DNA from: Vreelandella profundi
GTDB taxonomy: Bacteria > Pseudomonadota > Gammaproteobacteria > Pseudomonadales > Halomonadaceae
NCBI RefSeq assembly: GCF_019722725.1
Contig: NZ_CP077941.1
Location: forward strand, 2,728,001-2,792,000
Length of the DNA stretch: 64,000 nt
Direction: 5' to 3'
The notes under the pieces: generated by a model
What the model saw: the letters and a program-made list of their open reading frames with translations, nothing else
What the model was told of the DNA's origin: nothing
Database searches by the model: none
Shown: in pieces, positions 18,293 to 26,677 of the stretch
How the letters are laid out: the number at the start of each line of letters is the position of its first letter
How positions within the stretch are numbered: the first letter of the stretch is position 1
Made by a program: the position numbers and the translations under genes

Positions 18293-19762
18293 ATGAAAGA
18301 GAGCAATGACGTGAGTGATTTAGACATTAAGCACATCGACCCGACGCTGTATAACGAGGATCTTGCGCCACTTAAACCCCAAGATCGTAACTGGGGCGCG
18401 TTTGAGATCTTTAACGTGTGGTCGAACGACATCCAAAGCCTGTTTGGCTATACCCTGGCCGCTTCGTTATTTTTGAGTTACGGGCTGAACGGCTGGGCGG
18501 TGATGGCCGCCATTATACTCGCGGGCGTGATCGTGATGTTTTTGGTCAACCTTACCGGCAAGCCCAGCGTTAAATACGGCATTCCGTTTCCAGTGATGGT
18601 ACGCGCCAGCATGGGCGTTCGCGGCGCTAATTTGCCCGCGATACTGCGCGCGATCGTAGGCATTTTCTGGTACGGCGTGCAGACCTACTTTGCATCAACC
18701 GCCGTCACTCTGCTTATTACCGCCTTTATTGGCGCGGGCAGCGGCAGCACTTTCCTCGGCCTTTCCGCCGTGGCGTGGGTGTCGTTTGTGATTGTTTGGC
18801 TGTTCCAAATCGCGATTTTCTGGCAAGGCATTGAGCGCATCAAACACTTTCTAAACTTGGCAGGCCCGCTGGTCTATGTGGTAATGCTCGTGCTAATGGC
18901 GGTTGTTTGGTATCAGGCGGGTAGCGAACTGATCCCGGCGATTGGGACTATTTTTAGCAGTGGTAGTGAAATTAGCGGTAGTTCGACCGCCGCCTTTATG
19001 GCGATTGTAGGTACCATGGTGGCGTATTTTGCAGCGGTGGTGATCAACTTCGGTGACTTCACCCGCTTTGTGAAAACTGAGCGCCAGATGAAGCTAGGCA
19101 ATCTTCTGGGCTTGCCGCTCAACGTGGCGTTTTTCTCGTTTATCGCGCTGATTATTACTGCCGGTACGCTGGTGCTATTTGGCGAGGCGCTGACCAACCC
19201 GGCAGATATCGTTGAGCGGGTTGATTCGCTGCCGCTAACGATTGTCGCTGCCCTCACCTTCTTCGCCGCTACGGTGGGCATTAACCTAGTGGCCAACTTT
19301 ATTCCGCCCGCCTACGACCTAGCTAACCTGTTTCCCAGCAAAATAAGCTTTAAAACGGGCGGTCTGATCACCGCCATTATTGCTTTCTTTGTCGGCGCGC
19401 TTTGGATCTCAGTAATCAGTCAGATAGGCATACCCGGATTCGTAAATGCCCTGGGCGCTATCGTCGCACCGTTCTACGGTATCATCGTGGTCGATTACTA
19501 TCTGATTAAGCGCCAACACTTGAACATGCAGGAGCTGTTCTCATCAGCGCCGGGCGGCGCCTACTATTATGTAAGCGGCTGGAATACCCGCGCCCTTATC
19601 GCCTTTGGAGCCGCCGCGATGTTCTCACTTTCTACCGTTTTAGTTCCCGCGCTATCAAGCCTTGGCGGCTACGGCTGGCTAATCGGTGCAGGCTTGGGTG
19701 GACTTTTCTACTACGGCTTGATGCGCCAGTTTAAAGCAGCGCCTGCGTTTGCTGAGCAGTAG
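18293..19762 (+). CDS. NCS1-family permease (allantoin/uracil type), second copy
   Basis: A 489-residue NCS1 symporter with the allantoin/uracil-permease start PQDRNWGAFEIFNVWSNDIQ, KYGIPFPVMVRASMGVRGAN, WYGVQTYFASTAV, INFGDFTRFVKTERQMKLGN and VVDYYLIKRQHLNM. A GTG at 18311, preceded by AAAGAGAG, is a plausible alternative start giving a protein 18 codons shorter. It differs enough from the upstream NCS1 protein that the two are not a recent duplication, so they may import different purine-pathway compounds such as allantoin and a nucleobase. Confidence 0.92.
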   Translation: MKESNDVSDLDIKHIDPTLYNEDLAPLKPQDRNWGAFEIFNVWSNDIQSLFGYTLAASLFLSYGLNGWAVMAAIILAGVIVMFLVNLTGKPSVKYGIPFPVMVRASMGVRGANLPAILRAIVGIFWYGVQTYFASTAVTLLITAFIGAGSGSTFLGLSAVAWVSFVIVWLFQIAIFWQGIERIKHFLNLAGPLVYVVMLVLMAVVWYQAGSELIPAIGTIFSSGSEISGSSTAAFMAIVGTMVAYFAAVVINFGDFTRFVKTERQMKLGNLLGLPLNVAFFSFIALIITAGTLVLFGEALTNPADIVERVDSLPLTIVAALTFFAATVGINLVANFIPPAYDLANLFPSKISFKTGGLITAIIAFFVGALWISVISQIGIPGFVNALGAIVAPFYGIIVVDYYLIKRQHLNMQELFSSAPGGAYYYVSGWNTRALIAFGAAAMFSLSTVLVPALSSLGGYGWLIGAGLGGLFYYGLMRQFKAAPAFAEQ

Positions 19763-19803
19763 ATAAGTTAAGGCGATTAGCCTTAGTTGACGCTTAGATA
19801 CTT

Positions 19804-19837
19804 AAAAAAGCGCCATCGGCACACAGCCGGTGGTGCT
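19804..19837 (-). terminator. Rho-independent terminator downstream of the toxin-antitoxin pair
   Basis: Arms 19809-19820 and 19826-19837 form a 12-base stem with two G-U pairs. On the minus strand it is followed by a T-run (A-run at 19804-19809 on the plus strand). It ends the toxin-antitoxin transcript and may also serve the NCS1 operon from the other side. The 19763-19955 gap holds no gene I can support. Confidence 0.7.
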
Positions 19838-19955
19838 GGTGTTGATTTTATGAACCCTTCTTTCCTGAATTCAGATTTGATTATTAGCCAGCGCATGTTG
19901 GTGAACTGGTTTTACGCCGCGCTCCAAAATAGCCACAATAAAATCATGTGGCATG

Positions 19956-20243
19956 CTAATGCCGCTTAATATCGCGATAAAAGTTTTCGTGTGACCCCAG
20001 GGTCAACAGCTCGAGAACGAGAGCGCCATCATCAAAGCTGTATCCAAGCAACGTTAGTTGCTTGTTCATTTTAAATTTATATACCCGTAATAATGATAGA
20101 TCACCCTTCTTCTGCTCCCCCAAAGCAGGCTCGTCCATCAGCTTTTTGACGGCTACGTCGAGATCTTTCTTCTGATTGGCTTGAAGCTTCTTTACTGCTT
20201 TTTTAAAGCTCGGGGACTGTAGGACACTAGCCGCTTTAACCAA
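19956..20243 (-). CDS. ParE/RelE-like toxin of a type II toxin-antitoxin pair
   Basis: A small basic protein of about 95 residues with the RelE/ParE pattern SPSFKKAVKKLQANQKKDLD, then LLRVYKFKMNKQLTLLGYSF and a terminal TLGSHENFYRDIKR. It matches the ParE-like toxin family found with ParD-like antitoxins. No ATG is present. The TTG at 20243 overlaps the antitoxin stop by eight bases and fits coupled translation, but the frame is open further upstream, so the start is uncertain. Such toxins usually act on gyrase or on translated mRNA; which applies here is unknown. Confidence 0.82.
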   Translation of the reverse strand: MVKAASVLQSPSFKKAVKKLQANQKKDLDVAVKKLMDEPALGEQKKGDLSLLRVYKFKMNKQLTLLGYSFDDGALVLELLTLGSHENFYRDIKRH

Positions 20244-20457
20244 AATCGTAGGGCTCCAGCTTCCCGGCCTCACGCTCTGCTTTTGCAATAATAGCTTGCT
20301 TCACAAATTCATAAGGCAAATCAGGATTGTCCTCCATCATTTCGCCGATTTTTGCCCAATGCTCGATTTGTTTAGGCGTTGTTCGATCAAGCGCCTTGGC
20401 CATAATCGTAGCTTTTTCAATTAGTTGCTGATCCAGTCGTATGCTATTAGTGGCCAT
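20236..20457 (-). CDS. ParD-like antitoxin
   Basis: A 73-residue protein of the ParD-like antitoxin family. An N-terminal ribbon-helix-helix-like part (MATNSIRLDQQLIEKATIMA) is followed by TPKQIEHWAKIGEMMEDNPD and the typical ending EPYDFG. It is the first gene of the pair and overlaps the toxin frame. Such antitoxins neutralise the toxin and repress their own promoter. The module lies between the purine permeases and the GntR regulator gene and looks like an insertion into the purine cluster. Confidence 0.88.
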   Translation of the reverse strand: MATNSIRLDQQLIEKATIMAKALDRTTPKQIEHWAKIGEMMEDNPDLPYEFVKQAIIAKAEREAGKLEPYDFG

Positions 20458-20563
20458 TTTAATGCCCTCATAAAAACTAGACTAATTGTAGCAAGGTGCC
20501 ACAAATGAGGCAATTCGCATTCAAACTGGCTTTACGTTAACGCTACAAGCCAGCGCCCTTACC

Positions 20564-21292
20564 TTAACCCCCAAATATCTGCTGCAAATCCGGGGCGCTG
20601 TCTTGCTTTTCCACCATGGAAAGCGAGGCTTCAATGGCTTTGAGATGACGGCTCATAAAGGCTTTTGCACGCTCGCCGTTGCCTGATTCTAAATGGCCGA
20701 TCAAGTCATCGTGGTCATGGGATTCGCAGCCTAGGTGGCCTCGATGGCCGTAGACGGCGAGAATCAGCGATGAGCGCGAGCACAGGCGCTCAACAAACTC
20801 CGCCAGAGTAGCATTGCCCGATAACTGCGCTAGACGAACATGGAAATCTGCCGAAAGCCGAATCGCCACGCTTTGCTGACCGCTGCGCAGCGCTTGGCGT
20901 TCCTGGCGGGCCATGTCGCGCAGCTCGGAGGCTTCTTTTTCGCCCATGCGCCTTGCCACATCGGGCATTAATCCGCACTCGATTAACTGGCGGGCATCGA
21001 AAACGTCTTTGGCTTCATCGGCGGTGGGCCGAGTAACGCTGGCACCACGGCGTGGGGTTAGCGTTACTAGTTGCTCCAACGCCAGTCGCTGCAGGATTTT
21101 ACGAATACCGGTACGGCTAATGCCAAACACGTCCGACAGCGCATCTTCACGCAGCCGGGCACCGGGCTTTAAACGTTGCTCCACAATCGCATCGCTGATA
21201 GCCCGGTAAATCACTTCGTGGCGCTCATCGCCCTCTTTGCTATTGTTATTAACGGAAGCGCGCCGCTTTATCGGCGCCTGCGCATCACTCAT
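20564..21292 (-). CDS. GntR-family transcriptional regulator (FCD subfamily)
   Basis: A 242-residue regulator with an N-terminal winged helix (about 24-92; LREDALSDVFGISRTGIRKI) and a C-terminal FCD ligand domain (about 95-225; DFHVRLAQLSGNATL, SHDHDDLIGHLESG). It is encoded beside uraH and uraD, so ureide genes are the natural targets. It is the best candidate to bind the TTGTATACAA palindromes before allE, puuE, the racemase gene and uraD. The ligand is probably a purine-pathway intermediate, but this is inference. Confidence 0.92.
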   Translation of the reverse strand: MSDAQAPIKRRASVNNNSKEGDERHEVIYRAISDAIVEQRLKPGARLREDALSDVFGISRTGIRKILQRLALEQLVTLTPRRGASVTRPTADEAKDVFDARQLIECGLMPDVARRMGEKEASELRDMARQERQALRSGQQSVAIRLSADFHVRLAQLSGNATLAEFVERLCSRSSLILAVYGHRGHLGCESHDHDDLIGHLESGNGERAKAFMSRHLKAIEASLSMVEKQDSAPDLQQIFGG

Positions 21293-21385
21293 AGCTAGCC
21301 TCTCTGATCATTCCTTCCAAGCCGCCATGATATCGTGCTCTTCATCGCTCATGTTGGTGATAGCACCGCAGTTAACCAAGGAGTT

Positions 21386-21739
21386 TTAGCTCCCGCGGTA
21401 AGTTGAATAACCATAGGGCGATAGCAGCAGCGGCACATGATAGTGCTGGCTGACATCAGCAACACCAAAGCGCAGTGGAATCACGTCTAAAAAACGGGGC
21501 TCATTAGCCTCTACGCCCTGAGCCCTCAGGTAGTCACCGGCATGAAAAACCAGCTCATACTCAGCTGCAGTCAACGCATCGCCCTCTAAAAGAGGTGCAT
21601 CACAACGCCCGTCACTGTTAGTGATGACGGTGCTTAGATGCTGACGGTCACTGCGGATCAAGCGAAACACCTCAATAGTAATCCCCTGCCCGGGCTGCCC
21701 TTTGGCGGTATCCAGTACGTGGGTGGTTAAACGCCCCAT
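21386..21739 (-). CDS. uraH: 5-Hydroxyisourate hydrolase (transthyretin-like)
   Basis: Hydrolyses 5-hydroxyisourate, the urate oxidase product, to OHCU. The 117 residues include the conserved N-terminal [14 protein letters not shown] (H7), R45, the Q98-HYH motif and the diagnostic C-terminal YRGS. A strong ribosome-binding site (AGGAGCGGCT) precedes the ATG. No signal peptide is present, so it acts in the cytosol. It is divergent from uraD, which encodes the next enzyme. Confidence 0.96.
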   Translation of the reverse strand: MGRLTTHVLDTAKGQPGQGITIEVFRLIRSDRQHLSTVITNSDGRCDAPLLEGDALTAAEYELVFHAGDYLRAQGVEANEPRFLDVIPLRFGVADVSQHYHVPLLLSPYGYSTYRGS

Positions 21740-21766
21740 AGCCGCTCCTATTTTATAAGGTTATTG

Positions 21767-21827
21767 GCGGTACTTGATCGATATCATTGCCGTTGTACCG
21801 TTGAGCATATCGATCAAGAAGTACCGC
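21767..21827. promoter_or_regulatory. Long inverted repeat between uraH and uraD
   Basis: GCGGTACTTGATCGATAT (21767-21784) is mirrored by 21807-21827, the second arm carrying three extra bases. The arms flank a 22-base spacer. It sits in the divergent promoter region beside the TGTATACA-type site at 21837, so it may be an operator for a second regulator or a leader hairpin. Confidence 0.5.
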
Positions 21828-21836
21828 TACCGTTCT

Positions 21837-21852
21837 TTATTGTATACATTAA
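21837..21852. promoter_or_regulatory. Weaker TGTATACA-type palindrome upstream of uraD
   Basis: TTATTGTATACATTAA is a 16-base palindrome with one mismatched pair, 48 bases upstream of the uraD start. It has the same core as the three stronger sites in this cluster and is probably bound by the same GntR protein. Confidence 0.6.
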
Positions 21853-21899
21853 GTCTATCGCTTTACGCTTTGAAAAACTGCATGCCTAGGAGAATTTCA

Positions 21900-22439
21900 G
21901 TGTCGACACACCGCCCATTAGTACTTTCACCAGCGCCTAGCCGATGCAGCCTTGAAATGCTGACGCTTCACTATGGAGACGTGTATGAGCACTCACCTTG
22001 GGTAGCAGAGGCCGCTTGGCATCATGGGCTGAGTGAAGAGCATGACGCCCCCAGCGAATTGGCAAAGCTTATGGGCCTGATGTTGCAGCAGGCCAGTAGC
22101 GAGCAGCAAATCAATGTCATCCGGGCCCATCCTGATTTGGCTGGCAAAGCCGCTATGGCAGGTGAATTAACGCAGGACTCCACCAGTGAACAGGCCGGGG
22201 CAGGCCTAAACCAATGCAGTGCTGCTGAGTTCGCGCAATTTGAATTTCTAAATGACGCCTACAAAAAGAAATTTGGCTTTCCTTTTGTGATTGCCGTGAA
22301 GGGATTAGATCGTGGCGCAATTTTAGCCGCCTTTGCAGAACGCCTGAACAACGATGCGGCAGCCGAACGGCAAACGGCGATTGAGCAGATTATGCGTATT
22401 GCCTGCCTGCGCTTAATTGATCTTGCCAGCAAGGCGTAA
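21900..22439 (+). CDS. uraD: OHCU decarboxylase
   Basis: Decarboxylates 2-oxo-4-hydroxy-4-carboxy-5-ureidoimidazoline stereospecifically to (S)-allantoin. About 179 residues, with catalytic H77 in IRAHPDLAGKAA and the signature FLNDAYKKKFGFPFVIAVKG. I chose the GTG at 21900, preceded by AGGAGAATTTCA. The frame is open back to 21774, but that part overlaps the operator region and is not family-like. A terminator follows at 22458. With UraH it covers the steps from 5-hydroxyisourate to allantoin. Confidence 0.94.
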   Translation: MSTHRPLVLSPAPSRCSLEMLTLHYGDVYEHSPWVAEAAWHHGLSEEHDAPSELAKLMGLMLQQASSEQQINVIRAHPDLAGKAAMAGELTQDSTSEQAGAGLNQCSAAEFAQFEFLNDAYKKKFGFPFVIAVKGLDRGAILAAFAERLNNDAAAERQTAIEQIMRIACLRLIDLASKA

Positions 22440-22457
22440 GCTGTCTGATGAGGGTAT

Positions 22458-22491
22458 AAAAAAAGCGCCGAACCCATAGGCACGGCGCTTT
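22458..22491. terminator. Bidirectional terminator between uraD and the phasin gene
   Basis: AAAGCGCCG (22462-22470) pairs with 22483-22491. On the minus strand the stem is followed by seven T residues, a good terminator for the phasin gene. The plus-strand side gives a weaker end for uraD. Confidence 0.85.
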
Positions 22492-22508
22492 GAGCAGGAC
22501 CGGCTAAC

Positions 22509-22880
22509 TTACTGCTTAGCCGTTTCTACCGCTTTCTTGGTGGTTTCTTCAGCCTGCTTTTTGCTATCTTCAGCAAAGCTTTGGCTAATGGACGTCACTT
22601 TTTCAGTGTCACCCTTAACGCGCTCCATAAAATCGCTGGCTGTTTTCTGCTGGCTTTCGAGCGCTTTTTTGAAGCTGTCAGTGTCTTTAACATCGAGCCA
22701 GGTCCGCGCCTGTGAAATAGCCATGTCAGAGTAGGCACGGGCAGCGTCCGCCTGCGCACTGAATAGCTGTTCATAGTAATCAAGTGCGGTCAGCGTATAC
22801 GAACGCATTGGCGATACAAACACAGACTCAAGCTGCTGCGCGGCTTGATCAGTACTCGATTTATTAGCGCTACTGTTCAT
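22509..22880 (-). CDS. Phasin family protein
   Basis: A small amphipathic, helical protein of about 123 residues that coats polyhydroxyalkanoate granules or acts as a general phasin. The phasin-2-like pattern runs through VFVSPMRSYTLTALDYYEQL and the heptad-rich middle, with a lysine/glutamate-rich tail (KKQAEETTKKAVETAKQ). The second ATG (22880) has GGAG eight bases upstream, while the first (22886) is too close to it. It is a single-gene unit with its own terminator. Phasins are common in PHA-storing halomonads. Confidence 0.88.
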   Translation of the reverse strand: MNSSANKSSTDQAAQQLESVFVSPMRSYTLTALDYYEQLFSAQADAARAYSDMAISQARTWLDVKDTDSFKKALESQQKTASDFMERVKGDTEKVTSISQSFAEDSKKQAEETTKKAVETAKQ

Positions 22881-23060
22881 CGTCATATCTCCATGAGTGA
22901 GCTAGCACATCGACACGCCTTGATTAGGCAGTTCTAAGCCAGGCGTTTGCCTCTGCTGTCTATAAAACTAGCAGTGCTTTTTGTGCAGCGCAACATGATT
23001 TTATCTCATGCTGCGACTGCTCACTTACAGAGTGTTAGTAATATCGCCGATAAGGCGCGA

Positions 23061-23750
23061 CTAACGGTTATTGAACAAGTGCTTACGCGCCAGCTCATCC
23101 ATTTCAACGCCCGCCTGCGGATTTACATCTTCTATCAACGCATACGCGCGGCGCACGGCTGGACGCGCTTTAACCATATCAAACCAGCGCTCCAAATCAG
23201 GAAACTCTTCTAGCGTTTGGCGCTGTTTTTCCCAAGGAACAATCCAAGGATAGATCGCCATATCCGCAATCGAGTAGTCATCGCCACCGACGAACGTGTG
23301 GTGCGCTAGGCGCTGATCCAACACGCTATAAAGCCGATTTGTTTCAAGCACGTAGCGCTCAATAGCGTACTCAATTTTTTGCGGTGCATAGTGGCAAAAG
23401 TGATGATTTTGACCGGCCATCGGGCCTAAACCGCCCATTTGCCAGTGCAGCCACTGCAAGACGATATAGCGCTCGCGACCAGCCGAGGGCAGAAATTGCC
23501 CACTTTTCTCGGCGAGGTATTCTAGGATAGCGCCAGACTCAAACATTGATAGCGGCTGGCCGCCGTCCTGCGGGGAGTGATCAACAATAGCAGGGATGCG
23601 ATTATTGGGCGCGATCGCGAGAAATTCAGGATCAAACTGATCGCCCCGCCCAATGTTGATCGGCTTCACTCGATACGCAAGCTTTGCTTCTTCGAGCATG
23701 ATGGAGATTTTGTGGCCGTTTGGTGTTGTCCAGTAATACAGATCAATCAT
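23061..23750 (-). CDS. Glutathione S-transferase, YfcG/YghU-like
   Basis: A cytosolic glutathione-dependent enzyme of about 229 residues with an N-terminal thioredoxin-like domain (MIDLYYWTTPNGHKISIMLE) and an alpha-helical C-terminal domain. TPNGHK and INIGRGDQFDPEFLAIAPNN are typical of the YfcG/Nu-class disulfide-bond oxidoreductases. FESGAILEYLAEKSG provides the glutathione-binding E-S pair. The ATG at 23750 is preferred because AAGGAG lies at the right distance. The substrate is unknown. Confidence 0.9.
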   Translation of the reverse strand: MIDLYYWTTPNGHKISIMLEEAKLAYRVKPINIGRGDQFDPEFLAIAPNNRIPAIVDHSPQDGGQPLSMFESGAILEYLAEKSGQFLPSAGRERYIVLQWLHWQMGGLGPMAGQNHHFCHYAPQKIEYAIERYVLETNRLYSVLDQRLAHHTFVGGDDYSIADMAIYPWIVPWEKQRQTLEEFPDLERWFDMVKARPAVRRAYALIEDVNPQAGVEMDELARKHLFNNR

Positions 23751-23844
23751 TGCCATCTCCTTAGTGAAAGCGTTGGCTCACTCACTGAGCAAATCAAGGC
23801 TTTCTTAATGCATCAGGCGGCCTTGGCTGCACCGCCTCGTTGCG

Positions 23845-24537
23845 TTATATGTCGCGTACGGTCAAGGCTTTACCTGCCACCCCATCGTGAACGCTAAGCA
23901 TACGCTGGAACCATTCGTCGACCGGATCGCCAGTCTCTACAATCGCCTGTGTTGATACCACGTAAGCCCACATCATGCTGCCAAACAGCAGATAGTCTGA
24001 GCCGCTTGGGGAGTCACCGTCGAGAAATGCGCTTTCACGCAGTAGATCTCGCACCGGTGCCAGCACTTGCTTAAGCTGCTGTTTGCCCTGCTCTGGCTGA
24101 CTGAATTCTTCTAGCGTGCAGCCGAACCGTGCTTCACGCGTTTCGCGAAAGTAAGCGCGGTCATCCGGGTGTACCGCCGCAAGCAAATCCAGACCAACAA
24201 TACGAAATAGCGCGGGTGTCACACTGCGCTCAACAAAGTATTTGAACATCAGCACGCGCTGGTAGCTGACGCCTTCACCCAACACGGGCGCTTCGGGATA
24301 CGCTTGATCCAAATACCGCATGATTTCGAAGCTATCGGTGACGACTTTATCGCCGTCGCAAAGCACAGGAACTTTGTCGTAATCGGCAAATTCCAGCGCC
24401 TTTTTATCGAGGAAGCGCCACGCCACGGTGGCAAATTCCAGGCCTTTATGGGCGAGCGCCATGCGTACGCGCCAGCAGTAAGGTGAGAAACGCAGCCGTT
24501 CGTCTCGACCACATAAATCATAGAATTTTAGTGCCAT
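23845..24537 (-). CDS. Glutathione S-transferase family protein (etherase-like)
   Basis: A 230-residue protein with a GST N-terminal domain (SPYCWRVRMALAHKGLEFAT, KVPVLCDG, DSFEIMRYLDQAYPEAP) and an atypical helical C-terminal part. The arrangement resembles proteins annotated as beta-etherase (LigE/LigF)-like. That is only a family resemblance and no lignin-related context is present. The start at 24537 (MALKFYDLCG) follows GGAGCAGTACTG. It lies upstream of the YfcG-like gene with an 88-base gap and may be cotranscribed. Confidence 0.85.
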   Translation of the reverse strand: MALKFYDLCGRDERLRFSPYCWRVRMALAHKGLEFATVAWRFLDKKALEFADYDKVPVLCDGDKVVTDSFEIMRYLDQAYPEAPVLGEGVSYQRVLMFKYFVERSVTPALFRIVGLDLLAAVHPDDRAYFRETREARFGCTLEEFSQPEQGKQQLKQVLAPVRDLLRESAFLDGDSPSGSDYLLFGSMMWAYVVSTQAIVETGDPVDEWFQRMLSVHDGVAGKALTVRDI

Positions 24538-24730
24538 CAGTACTGCTCCATGGTGATTTAAACGAGTGATTATCAATCGTGCAAATGCGCTTGGCGTGGT
24601 TCAACAATGAGCTTAAGAAACTATGCGTGCAATAGGCACCGCTAAACTGTGTCTATTAGTCTAACGAGAGCGCCTTAACCCCCACTCCTTCGGTTATTAA
24701 AAAACACATTAAAAACATTAAATTAGGCAC

Positions 24731-24752
24731 AAAAAGCCAGTGCTTCACTGGC
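24731..24752 (-). terminator. Hairpin with minus-strand T-run upstream of the LctP-family gene
   Basis: GCCAGTG (24736-24742) pairs with 24746-24752. The A-run at 24731-24735 makes it terminator-like only on the minus strand. There is no minus-strand gene just upstream, so it may stop antisense transcripts or be part of a leader structure. The remaining 24538-24904 region holds the operator at 24772 and nothing else I can name. Confidence 0.45.
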
Positions 24753-24771
24753 CCTTAAACAGGTCTTTTAC

Positions 24772-24784
24772 TGGTAAGACCAAT
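24772..24784. promoter_or_regulatory. TGGTAAGACCA operator-like palindrome before the LctP-family gene
   Basis: TGGT-AAG-ACCA is a palindrome with a 3-base centre, the form bound by LldR, PdhR and GlcC-type GntR regulators. The 13-base string TGGTAAGACCAAT recurs exactly at 38297 before glcD, pointing to common control of uptake and oxidation of glycolate or lactate. Confidence 0.7.
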
Positions 24785-24904
24785 TTTCCAATGTAGTCAT
24801 CTTGTTAACCTAACCGTATCTTTCACTTACACCCGGCTGGTGAAGCATTGTCCAGACGGTTATCACGGAGCGTACCAAATCAATAACAAGGGGCAGTTCC
24901 TCTC

Positions 24905-26596
24905 ATGAATGAAACGACACTTGCACTTCTGGCCTTCTTGCCGCTGCTGCTGGCCGGCATTCTACTCGTAGGTTTTAAAATACCCGCTAAGATAGCAATG
25001 CCTCTCGTTTTCCTAACGGCTGCCATTATTGGCTTAACCGTTTGGGATATGTCCTTTACGCGCGTCGTGGCATCGACTATTCAAGGCTTGATTCAAACCG
25101 CAGGCCTGCTGTGGATCATCTTTGGCGCTATTCTGCTGCTTAATACCCTTAAGCATTCAGGGGGCATTACCGCGATTCGCAACGGATTTTCAGGCATTAG
25201 CCCTGACCGGCGCGTGCAGGCGTTGATTGTCGCTTGGCTGTTCGGCTGCTTCATCGAAGGCGCTTCTGGCTTCGGCACGCCAGCCGCCGTTGCGGCGCCG
25301 CTGATGGTCGCTCTCGGTTTCCCGGCGCTTGCAGCGGTTGTTGTGGGCATGATGATTCAGTCAACGCCCGTGTCCTTTGGTGCGGTAGGTACGCCTATCG
25401 TGGTCGGTGTGGGCAGCGGCGTGGATCGCGCGGGCATTACCGCTCAGCTCGATTCGGTCGGCTCTAGCTGGGACGTGTTTTTTCAGCAAATCACAAGTTC
25501 GGTCGCCATTACTCACGGCATCGTGGGCATCTTAATGCCGCTGATCCTGGTACTGGTAATGGTGCGTTTCTTCGGTGCCAACCGCTCCTGGAAAGAGGGG
25601 CTTTCGATTACCCCTTTCGCTATTTTCACCGGCATCTGTTTCGTCGTGCCTTATATGCTGGTCGGCGTGCTGCTAGGGCCTGAGTTCCCTTCTATGATCG
25701 GCGCTATGGTGGGCTTAGCAATTGTTGTGCCCGCCGCCAAACGTGGCTTCCTACTGCCTAAAGATACCTGGGACTTTCCTGAATCTTCTTCTTGGCCCGA
25801 TGAGTGGATTGGTAATCTACAAATCAAGCTGGAAGACGTTGCGGGCAAAGCGCCTATGTCGACCTTTAAAGGCTGGGTGCCCTACGTACTACTGGCGCTA
25901 TTCTTAGTAGCTTCTCGTACGATCGAGCCTCTACGCGTCGCGCTAACGTCAATCAGCCTAGACTGGAGCAACATTCTTGGCGAAGCGGGCGTTAGCGGCG
26001 GCGTGCAGCCGCTGTATCTGCCCGGTGGCATTATTGTGGCGGTGGTGATCATTACCTACTTCCTACACCGCATGAATCCACAAAAAATTAGCGCCGCCGT
26101 CTCGGAATCCACCAAAACGATTTTTGGCGCGGGCTTCGTGCTGATCTTCACCGTGCCGATGGTGCGTATACTGATCAACTCTGGCGTTAATGGCGCAGAC
26201 CTTGTGTCTATGCCGGTGATGATGGCGCAAGCGGTGGCCGACGGCGTAGGCGGTATTTACCCCTTCTTTGCACCCGCGGTCGGGGCGATGGGCGCCTTCA
26301 TTGCAGGCTCTAATACCGTATCGAACCTGATGCTGGCAGAGTTCCAGTTCAGCGTCGCGCAATCCCTTGGCCTTTCGACGGCGATGATGATTGCAATGCA
26401 AGCGGTTGGTGCGGCGGCGGGTAATATGATCGCTATCCACAACGTGGTCGCAGCGTCGGCAACGGTCGGGCTATTGGGCCGTGAAGGCACGACGATCCGC
26501 AAGACGATCCTACCCACCATTTACTACCTTATTTTTACCGGCATCATCGCACTGGTTGCGTTCTACGTGATTGGCGTGACCGACCCGTTAATGTAA
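24905..26596 (+). CDS. L-lactate/glycolate permease (LctP family)
   Basis: A 563-residue, about 13-helix proton-coupled importer of 2-hydroxymonocarboxylates in the LctP/GlcA family. Family motifs are [40 protein letters not shown] and [16 protein letters not shown]. The transport specificity (lactate, glycolate or both) cannot be read from the sequence. The shared operator with glcD favours glycolate (GlcA-like). A strong terminator follows immediately, so it is monocistronic. Confidence 0.93.
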   Translation: MNETTLALLAFLPLLLAGILLVGFKIPAKIAMPLVFLTAAIIGLTVWDMSFTRVVASTIQGLIQTAGLLWIIFGAILLLNTLKHSGGITAIRNGFSGISPDRRVQALIVAWLFGCFIEGASGFGTPAAVAAPLMVALGFPALAAVVVGMMIQSTPVSFGAVGTPIVVGVGSGVDRAGITAQLDSVGSSWDVFFQQITSSVAITHGIVGILMPLILVLVMVRFFGANRSWKEGLSITPFAIFTGICFVVPYMLVGVLLGPEFPSMIGAMVGLAIVVPAAKRGFLLPKDTWDFPESSSWPDEWIGNLQIKLEDVAGKAPMSTFKGWVPYVLLALFLVASRTIEPLRVALTSISLDWSNILGEAGVSGGVQPLYLPGGIIVAVVIITYFLHRMNPQKISAAVSESTKTIFGAGFVLIFTVPMVRILINSGVNGADLVSMPVMMAQAVADGVGGIYPFFAPAVGAMGAFIAGSNTVSNLMLAEFQFSVAQSLGLSTAMMIAMQAVGAAAGNMIAIHNVVAASATVGLLGREGTTIRKTILPTIYYLIFTGIIALVAFYVIGVTDPLM

Positions 26597-26620
26597 AAGT
26601 GGCGTGTTCGTTGTAGTAGA

Positions 26621-26660
26621 AACGCAAAACCCCCAGGCCTTGGCCTGGGGGTTTTGCGTT
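26621..26660. terminator. Strong bidirectional terminator
   Basis: A perfect 19-base stem (26621-26639 with 26642-26660) carrying a GC-rich upper part and an A/T-rich base. It lies between the LctP-family gene (+) and the carbonic anhydrase gene (-), 25 bases after the former's stop and 17 bases past the latter's. Confidence 0.92.
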
Positions 26661-26677
26661 TAACGAGACAAGTGCAG

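Noticed and set aside
19787..19969. 60-residue frame downstream of the second NCS1 gene.
   Set aside because: It spans the minus-strand terminator at 19804-19837 and has no ribosome-binding site.
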